DNA from: an uncultured Caryophanales bacterium | GTDB taxonomy: Bacteria > Bacillota_I > Bacilli_A > RFN20 > CAG-826 | Direction: 5' to 3' | NCBI GenBank assembly: GCA_947303105.1 | Contig: CAMYXQ010000022.1 | Span: 1 to 10,466 of the forward strand | Length of the DNA: 10,466 bases | Part shown: in pieces, positions 5,821-10,466 of the stretch | Layout: each line of letters starts with the position of its first letter | Numbering within the stretch: the stretch's first letter is position 1 | Made by a program: the position numbers and the translations under genes | Notes under the pieces: generated by a model | Told to the model about the DNA's origin: nothing | Seen by the model: only the letters and a program-made list of their open reading frames with translations | The model's database searches: none

Positions 5821-7120
5821 TCTTATCCCGCTTATTTCTCCGGCGCGAATGGTGATAGACCACCGCGCTGATGACATGGTAATCACGGACCTCGTTAACT
5901 ACGAGATCAATTTTATCGAAGATCAGGCGATCACCGACTTTGGCAAAGCGGCCGAGCTTGTCGTTGATCCAACCGGAAAGGGTGCTGTAGTCTTCATCGA
6001 TTCGGTCTTCGTCCAAGCCGAAACGCTCGAAGAAATCATCGATATTCATCTCGCCGCGGGCCATATAGGCGTTCTTTTTGCCGGGGATCGGCGCGATATC
6101 CGCGGTGATTTTGTCTTCTTCGTCCCACATATCGCCGACGAGCTCCTCTAAGATGTCTTCCATCGTGAGGATACCTTCTGTGCCGCCGAATTCGTCGCGG
6201 ACAAGGGCGATGTGGCTCTTGGTCTTTTTCATCGTCGCGAGGGCGGAGGAAATTTCCATCGTGCGCGGGACGGAAACAATCGGGAGGATAAGTTCGCTCA
6301 AATCGGGCTTTTGGCCGCTGACGAGGACGCGAAGCAACGTCTTGGCCTGGAGATAACCTTCGATGTGGTCGAGGTCGCCGCGGCAGACGGGGATGCGGCT
6401 ATGGACGAAGGCGTTCTTCTGCTTGCAGAAGTCTTCGAAAGAATCCTCAAGGTCATAGGCAAAGATCTTGACGCGGGGAGTCATGATCTCGAAGCAGCTG
6501 GTTTCTTTGAAATCGATGGAGTTATGGAGGAGCTCCTGCTGGTCTTCATCGATAATGCCTTCTTCGCGGATCTCATCGACCATCGCTTCGAGTTCTTCAT
6601 CAGAGGCCAGCTCGCTTTGCGGGCCGGTCTTTTCGATGAGGGGAGAGACCATCTTCTTGCTGAGCCAGTTCACCGGGAAGACGAACGGGAAGAAAAGGAT
6701 GCCGCTGACTTTCATGAAACCGACGAAGAGTTTGGCGAATTTATTGGGGTTCCTCATGGCGATTGCCTTTGGCAATATCTCGCCGAGAATGAGGATGGCG
6801 ACGATGATGACCGCCGAGGCGATGAATTCGACCCAGCGGTCGGCGACCACGCCGTCCAAAATAGCATGGCCAAGGATGACGGCCAAAGAGGAGGCGAAGA
6901 CGTTGACGAAGTCATTCCCGAAGAGAATGGTCGCGATCGTCTTATCATAGTCCCCGGCGAGTTTAAAGGCCCTCTCCGCCCGTTTGGAGCCGCCATGGGC
7001 TTCCCGCTCGAGACGAAGACGATTCGCGGCGCTATAAGCCATATCGCAGGCGTTGTAGCAGAAACATAACGCCAGCAAGAGGACGAGGACGCCTAGATAT
7101 ACCCATTGGAGCGCGCTCAT
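5804..7120 (-). CDS. CNNM/CorC-type transporter ('hemolysin' family) with CBS pair and CorC_HlyC domain
   Basis: A complete 438-residue member of the CNNM/CorC family, linked to Mg2+ (and possibly Na+) transport across the cytoplasmic membrane. Membrane domain about 1-155 has helices near 4-22, 61-88, 97-115 and 130-152, with the conserved GEILPKAIA at 113-121. A cytosolic linker with DEELEAMVDEIREEGIIDEDQ (174-194) leads to two CBS modules (about 208-330; IMTPR at 212-216, LTMEDILEELVGD at 318-330). A CorC_HlyC domain follows (about 345-425; ARGEMNIDDFFERFG, DYSTLSGWI). The first-helix motif, usually FSGSET, reads YNACDM here, so the acidic residue is Asp and the Ser/Gly pair is lost. GGAGG precedes the ATG, which overlaps the previous CNNM gene by 4 nt (ATGA). 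Confidence 0.93.
   Translation of the reverse strand: MSALQWVYLGVLVLLLALCFCYNACDMAYSAANRLRLEREAHGGSKRAERAFKLAGDYDKTIATILFGNDFVNVFASSLAVILGHAILDGVVADRWVEFIASAVIIVAILILGEILPKAIAMRNPNKFAKLFVGFMKVSGILFFPFVFPVNWLSKKMVSPLIEKTGPQSELASDEELEAMVDEIREEGIIDEDQQELLHNSIDFKETSCFEIMTPRVKIFAYDLEDSFEDFCKQKNAFVHSRIPVCRGDLDHIEGYLQAKTLLRVLVSGQKPDLSELILPIVSVPRTMEISSALATMKKTKSHIALVRDEFGGTEGILTMEDILEELVGDMWDEEDKITADIAPIPGKKNAYMARGEMNIDDFFERFGLDEDRIDEDYSTLSGWINDKLGRFAKVGDRLIFDKIDLVVNEVRDYHVISAVVYHHSRRRNKRDKIIPAE
5814..5829 (+). terminator. weak hairpin at the end of gmk
   Basis: GGGAT (5814-5818) and ATCCC (5825-5829) can pair around GATCTT, spanning the gmk stop codon, and are followed on the plus strand by the moderately T-rich GCTTATTTCT. 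The stem has only 5 bp and the T tract is interrupted, so termination would be weak. No better terminator lies between the two convergent genes. Confidence 0.25.
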
Positions 7121-7995
7121 TCGTCGTCCTCCTCCGGCAAGGCGATGACTTCGTCGATGTCACCGACCAGCTCTTCCAAAACATCCTCCATCGTCACAAG
7201 ACCGAGGATTTCTTCTTTTTGCATGACCAAAGCGACCTGGGTTTTGTGGAGGCGGAAGCCATCCACCAAATCCCCGAGTTTCGTCCGCGGCGAAATGATG
7301 TAGGGCTTCTCCACGAAACGGAAGAAGTTGGCTTTGGGGTTATTGAGGTATTCGGCTAAGAAACTCTTAACCATCAAGAAACCGATGATGCGGTTCTTTT
7401 TCTGATAATAGATGGGGATTCGCGAATAGGTCGTCCCGCAGATTTTCTCGATGAGGGTCGCGTTGTCGAGCCCTTTCGCATCGATGGCGAACATCCGGTA
7501 TTTCGGGGTCAATACCTCTTTTACAGAGGTATCGCTCCACTCGATCGAAGCCTGGATGATCTCGCTTTCATTTTTCTCCAAGAGACCGGCATCCTCATTC
7601 TGCTCGATGACGGAGGCGAAGTCCTCTTCGGTGAAGGCGGGTTCTTTCTTCTTGGGGAAGATCTTCTGGAACAGCAAAGAAATGCCGCGCAAGACGATCG
7701 TGAACGGCCAGAGGAGGAAGTAGAAGACGATGAGGGGATAGACCGAGAACCGAGCGAAACGATTCGGGATCTTCGAAGCGATCTGCTTCGGCAACGTCTC
7801 ACCGAACAAATAGACGAAGATGGTGAGGATGATGGATGCGATGAGGGAATTGAGGCCGGGTTCCAAAGGAACGGTCAATAAGAACAGGTTGGTGAATAAG
7901 ACAGACAACCCTGTGTTGACGACGGTGTTGCCGATGAGGATGGCGTTCAAAGCCCGGTCGAACCGGTCATGGAGCCAGAGAACGGAACGGGCCAT
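7117..7995 (-). CDS. CNNM/CBS 'hemolysin' family protein, N terminus uncertain and no CorC domain
   Basis: A member of the CNNM/CorC ion-transport family, upstream of and overlapping (ATGA) the full-length paralog. From the first standard start (ATG 7995) it has 292 residues: membrane helices near 16-40, 47-65 and 84-108, the conserved GETLPKQIA at 65-73, a linker TEEDFASVIEQNEDAGLLE, and a CBS pair (about 155-280; VLTPKYRMF, LVTMEDVLEELVGD at 267-280). It stops right after the second CBS with an acidic tail, so the CorC_HlyC domain is absent. The ATG at 7995 has no ribosome site and would cut off the first membrane helix, which is encoded in frame just upstream (see 7996-8141). With it the protein would have about 341 residues. 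It may work as a hetero-oligomer with the next gene. Confidence 0.85.
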   Translation of the reverse strand: MARSVLWLHDRFDRALNAILIGNTVVNTGLSVLFTNLFLLTVPLEPGLNSLIASIILTIFVYLFGETLPKQIASKIPNRFARFSVYPLIVFYFLLWPFTIVLRGISLLFQKIFPKKKEPAFTEEDFASVIEQNEDAGLLEKNESEIIQASIEWSDTSVKEVLTPKYRMFAIDAKGLDNATLIEKICGTTYSRIPIYYQKKNRIIGFLMVKSFLAEYLNNPKANFFRFVEKPYIISPRTKLGDLVDGFRLHKTQVALVMQKEEILGLVTMEDVLEELVGDIDEVIALPEEDDE

Positions 7996-8141
7996 CCGCT
8001 CGCCATCGCGGGCCGCTACGGCAAAACGAAAATGATTCAGTTTCTGGAAGGCGGTTTCCGAGCCACTGAAAAAGGCGCTTAAAAAAAGAAAAACGAGCCC
8101 TAATATGAAGTATATCCAACTGTCAGGTCCCGTTTTGTCAT
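7996..8141 (-). other. in-frame N-terminal part of the CNNM gene lacking a normal start; probable frameshift near 8133-8136
   Basis: The frame of the 7117-7995 gene stays open upstream to a TAG at 8175-8173. It encodes SWIYFILGLVFLFL then SAFFSGSETAFQKLNHFRF, which is the typical first helix and FSGSET motif of CNNM proteins, so this DNA is clearly coding. Yet no ATG, GTG or TTG occurs in this frame. An ATG at 8141, with GGAG just 3 nt upstream, is in another frame and hits a stop after 13 codons. One extra A in the four-A run (minus strand, 8136-8133) would join it to the CNNM frame, giving MTKTGPDSWIYF. A sequencing or assembly indel, a real mutation, programmed shifting, or a rare start (ATT, ATC, ATA) are all possible. 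Confidence 0.6.
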
Positions 8142-8164
8142 CAACTCCGTTTCGTAACTTACGG

Positions 8165-8192
8165 ATAATACTCTACCATAATTAAAGAAGAA
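8165..8192 (-). promoter_or_regulatory. possible promoter of the CNNM gene pair
   Basis: On the minus strand TATTAT (8170-8165, 5 of 6 matches to the -10 consensus) lies just after the terminator of the upstream gene and about 24 nt before the ATG at 8141. The -35 is poor (TTCTTC at 8192-8187, 16-bp spacer). Position between a terminator and a two-gene unit is the main support. If right, transcription starts near 8158, so a CNNM start codon must lie downstream of that, in line with the ATG at 8141. Confidence 0.4.
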
Positions 8193-8199
8193 TAATAGT

Positions 8200-8224
8200 A
8201 AAAAGCCCTCCGAGTTGGAGGGCT
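8200..8224 (-). terminator. intrinsic terminator of the repeat-protein gene
   Basis: AGCCCTCC (8224-8217 on the minus strand) pairs perfectly with GGAGGGCT (8211-8204) around a 5-nt loop, an 8-bp GC-rich stem followed directly by a run of T residues (to about 8200). It lies 22 bp after the stop codon at 8246. The plus strand has no T tract, so it acts in one direction only. Confidence 0.9.
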
Positions 8225-8245
8225 TAGTTACCGATGGAGACGGGA

Positions 8246-10466
8246 TTATTCGTCGTCTTCTTCGTCCTCATCACCGGCTTTGGCGCCGAGTTGGGGGCGA
8301 TAGTCGTTTAACGGATTGATCCAATCTTTGGATTCGATCTTGCCTTGTTCGAGGCCGTCCTTTTCGCAGGCGTCGGCGATGAGCTGCTTCGCTCTGCGGA
8401 GGGATAACGGGCTCTTGACCTTGAAGACGGCCGGGATCTCTTTGTAGATGTTCTTGGCGCCGGCATCATGCACCGGGATCGAACTATTGGCATAGTCGAC
8501 CGGGTTGAGGGCCAAGTAGAGTTTGAGACCCTTGCCAGCGACGGTGATCTTCACGTACGTCTTCGTATGGAGACGGAAGGTGTCGCCGCTGTTGGAGAGA
8601 CGGCTCTTTAAGCCATAGCTCAACGCTTCGGCTTTGAGTTCGTTGTAGTTGGCCATGGTCTCTTCGTCGGCCTTGAGCATCCTCTCATTGAACGGGATGC
8701 GGACGATCTTCGCTTTTTCGGGGGCCGGGGCCGGTTCTTCGATGGGCTTTGGCTCTTCGACGATGATCACTTCGGGCTCGGGCTCAGGCTCCGGCTCGGG
8801 CTCGGGTTCCGGCTTCGGCTCTTCGACCGGTCGGACGATGAGAACTTTTTCTAAAAGTTCGGCGACGATGTCACGGACTTGTTCCTGGGTCAAGGCGTTT
8901 TCCTTGATCGCGCGGATCTCTTCGTTCTGGGCGCGGATTTCCTCGGCTTCGGCTTCGGCGCGGGCCTGTTCGACCTTCGCGGCTTCTTCGGCTTCGGCTT
9001 TCTGCTGCTCGCGGAACTTATCGAGCTCGGTGACGACGATGGTCTGGACTTCTTCGGAGCTCAGATGCTGGACGGGTTCTTCTTCCGGCTTGGCCGCCAT
9101 TTCTTCGCGGATGATCTCGCGGATCTCTTCGCTGCTGATGGCGGGAGCGGGTTCTTCTTTCGGCTCTTCTTCCGGTTCGCCGAGATAGTAGGACTTGATT
9201 TCCTCAACGATGATGTTGCGGGCTTCGTCTTCGGTGAGTTCGCGGCGTTCGGGGTTATCGTGCTCTTCGAGCGCTTCCTGGATGAGGGCGCGGAGTTCGC
9301 TGGCGGTCAAAGGCTTTTCTTCGGGGTCTTCTTCAGGAACTTCTTCCGCCTCTTTCGCAAGCTGGGCTTTGGCAAGCTCTTCGGCGACGATGGTGCGGAG
9401 GTCTTCGCTGGTGAGGACTTCTTCCGGTTCTTCCTTGATTTCTTCGGGTTTTTCGACCGGCTTATTGGCTTCGATTTCCTGGCGGATGATCCGACGGAGG
9501 TCTTCGGTGGTGATGATGGTGCTGTCATCATCGATCGGTTCTTCCTTCGGACCGGTGCCATTGAGTTCCTGGCGGACGATTTCGCGGAGTTCGCGGGCGG
9601 TCAAGACGGGTTGTTCTTCCTTGACGGGCTCTTCTTCGACGGCCGGTTCTTCTTTGGGGTTGGATTTGCTGATTTCCTCGGCGATGATGGCACGAAGGTC
9701 CTCTTCGGTAAGGAATTGCGTTTCTTCGTCCTTTTCGGGTTCGGGCTCGGGCTCCGGCTTCGGTTCTTCGGCCGGGGCGTTGGCGCGAGAGATTTCCTCG
9801 GCGATGATGGCGCGGAGATCTTCCTCGGTGAGGGTTTCTTCATCGAGTTTTTCCGGCTCTTCGACCGGGGCGGGTTCCTTCTCGGCAAGGGCTTCCGCGA
9901 TGATGGCGCGGATGTCGTCCTTGGTCAACGGCTTTTCTTCGGGTTTCGGGCAATGCGGTTTGCTGCCTTCATAGGTGATGTACTGAACGATGGTCGGGGC
10001 GCTGCCGGTATAACCATCGGAATTGATGACGGCACGGTTCGGAACGCCATAGTTGGCATCCATCGCGGCTTTGAGTTCGTCATCGGCTTTGGCGTTGACG
10101 GGGGTGAGGATCGGCGAATTCTCGTCGTCGCCAAGGGAGAGATATTTTTTCGAGCGGCGGCCGTTCTTGCAAACGTCGACGAGGGAGATGATCATCGCGC
10201 AGATGAATAAGAGCGCGGCGAGCATCGCAAGGAGGTACGGCAAGAGGGCAAGAATGAGGCCCATGGTGGTGTAACCGGGTGATGTCCAACTAATGATCCA
10301 TAAAAAGACGGGGAGATCTCCGGTTTTGGAATTGAAGAGTCCCGGCCAGAAGCCGACGATGATCACTTGCAAGGCGATGAGCATGCCGAGGAACCACATG
10401 ATGTTGGTGCCGACGGCAGAGCGTTTCTTTGCGATCATGAGGATGAGGTGTAACAGCCAAAGGATT
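8246..10466 (-). CDS. membrane-anchored acidic repeat protein with C-terminal globular domain, probably 5'-truncated by window edge
   Basis: Function unknown. Counted from the ATG at 10438 it has 730 residues: hydrophobic helices at about 13-33 and 42-90 (likely two or three membrane passes), a linker, then residues 171-529 with eleven copies of a helix motif like LTEEDLRAIIAEEI separated by Pro/Glu-rich linkers. A charged coil (about 475-515), a Pro-Glu stalk (541-556), a globular domain (about 583-700; LKAEALSYGLKSRLSNSGDT, GLKLYLALNP, VFKVKSPLSLRRAKQLI) and an acidic tail (GDEDEEDDE) follow. The last domain resembles an uncharacterised fold I recall from many gut Firmicutes proteins. The frame is open to the window end with more hydrophobic codons (LWLLHLIL), and the ATG at 10438 has no ribosome site, so the true start is probably beyond 10466. 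It may link the membrane to a cytosolic partner. Confidence 0.85.
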   Translation of the reverse strand, partial: ILWLLHLILMIAKKRSAVGTNIMWFLGMLIALQVIIVGFWPGLFNSKTGDLPVFLWIISWTSPGYTTMGLILALLPYLLAMLAALLFICAMIISLVDVCKNGRRSKKYLSLGDDENSPILTPVNAKADDELKAAMDANYGVPNRAVINSDGYTGSAPTIVQYITYEGSKPHCPKPEEKPLTKDDIRAIIAEALAEKEPAPVEEPEKLDEETLTEEDLRAIIAEEISRANAPAEEPKPEPEPEPEKDEETQFLTEEDLRAIIAEEISKSNPKEEPAVEEEPVKEEQPVLTARELREIVRQELNGTGPKEEPIDDDSTIITTEDLRRIIRQEIEANKPVEKPEEIKEEPEEVLTSEDLRTIVAEELAKAQLAKEAEEVPEEDPEEKPLTASELRALIQEALEEHDNPERRELTEDEARNIIVEEIKSYYLGEPEEEPKEEPAPAISSEEIREIIREEMAAKPEEEPVQHLSSEEVQTIVVTELDKFREQQKAEAEEAAKVEQARAEAEAEEIRAQNEEIRAIKENALTQEQVRDIVAELLEKVLIVRPVEEPKPEPEPEPEPEPEPEVIIVEEPKPIEEPAPAPEKAKIVRIPFNERMLKADEETMANYNELKAEALSYGLKSRLSNSGDTFRLHTKTYVKITVAGKGLKLYLALNPVDYANSSIPVHDAGAKNIYKEIPAVFKVKSPLSLRRAKQLIADACEKDGLEQGKIESKDWINPLNDYRPQLGAKAGDEDEEDDE
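8771..8818 (-). repeat. Pro-Glu dipeptide tract (low-complexity hexanucleotide repeat)
   Basis: Residues 541-556 of the repeat protein alternate Pro and Glu (one Lys in place of the first Glu), encoded by near-identical 6-bp units. Such tracts form stiff extended rods and are prone to slippage, so length may vary between strains. It separates the helical repeats from the C-terminal domain. A shorter Pro-Glu run sits near residues 228-235, between repeats 2 and 3. Confidence 0.85.
8852..9928 (-). repeat. eleven diverged copies of a 14-residue acidic helix motif
   Basis: Within the 730-residue protein, motif copies begin at residues 171, 203, 243, 279, 309, 342, 377, 401, 434, 459 and 516. The pattern is [LI][TS]-x-[ED]-[ED]-[LIVA]-R-x-[IL][IV]-x-[EQT]-[EALI][LIM], with residue pattern and acidic bias kept although the DNA has diverged. 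Copies 2 and 3 are identical (LTEEDLRAIIAEEI), which points to recent duplication; the later copies are the most diverged. Spacing is uneven (24 to 57 residues) because the Pro/Glu linkers differ in length. Confidence 0.9.

Noticed and set aside
6212..7069. 285-codon open frame on the plus strand
   Set aside because: It lies opposite the complete CNNM/CBS gene; the product is an unstructured Asp/Glu-rich complement with no family resemblance.
8100..8141. Regulatory upstream mini-gene of 13 codons before the CNNM gene
   Set aside because: It overlaps DNA that encodes the CNNM first helix in another frame, so a one-base frameshift explains it better than a leader peptide, though a leader is not excluded.
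8852..9928. CRISPR array or tandem DNA repeat
   Set aside because: Periodicity is at the protein level with diverged DNA and uneven spacing; there are no identical repeats with unique spacers.
9195..9974. 259-codon Ser-rich open frame on the plus strand
   Set aside because: Another shadow of the same repetitive DNA, almost entirely Ser/Arg/Met, with no plausible fold or ribosome site.
8879..10210. 443-codon open frame on the plus strand, opposite the repeat protein
   Set aside because: It mirrors the Glu/Pro/Leu-rich repeat gene: its product is a Phe/Gly/Asp-rich string with no domains, and the minus-strand protein has clear repeats, membrane helices, stop and terminator.

Overview
The window looks like chromosomal DNA of a Gram-positive-type bacterium using the standard genetic code: TGA ends several genes and strong GGAGG-type ribosome sites precede most starts. 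The mix of an outer-membrane-free Tad pilus cluster, an acidic repeat protein ending in a fold I recall from gut Firmicutes, and paired CNNM/CBS 'hemolysin' proteins suggests an uncultured member of the Bacilli/Erysipelotrichia side of the Firmicutes. That placement is inference; no phylogenetic marker is present. Apart from one gene (5266-5820), everything is encoded on the minus strand, so the biological order runs from high to low coordinates.

Layout in transcription order. (1) 10466-8246: a large membrane-anchored protein carrying eleven copies of an acidic helical motif of about 14 residues, a Pro-Glu stalk and a C-terminal globular domain. Its 5' end probably lies outside the window. 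It ends at a clear intrinsic terminator (8200-8224). (2) 8172-5804: two overlapping CNNM-type membrane proteins. The first lacks a usable start codon for its first membrane helix, and only the second carries the CorC/HlyC C-terminal domain. (3) 5266-5820, plus strand: a guanylate-kinase-like protein, apparently leaderless, whose 3' end overlaps the second CNNM gene by 17 bp. (4) 5152-507: an eight-gene, tightly overlapping operon for a compact Tad-type (type IVc-like) pilus. It runs: small helical protein (possible regulator), Tyr-rich exported protein, pilin-like membrane protein, TadA ATPase, TadB, TadC, second pilin-like protein, 49-residue putative major pilin, terminator. (5) 429-205: acyl carrier protein with its own promoter. 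(6) 134-1: a tRNA-Asn gene with its promoter, followed after 5 bp by a tRNA-Glu gene cut by the window edge.

In the Tad cluster, TadA would supply ATP-driven force, TadB and TadC the inner-membrane platform, the 49-residue protein and the two pilin-like proteins the filament, and the 344-residue exported protein may be a tip or surface subunit. No prepilin peptidase, TadZ, secretin or TadG-length protein is encoded here, and the pilin candidates show no ordinary prepilin leader. This is the most unusual system in the window. There is no gene-free stretch longer than 300 bases; the largest gaps, about 110 bp upstream of 5152 and about 70-100 bp near 8142-8245 and 135-204, hold promoters, a terminator and one inverted repeat.
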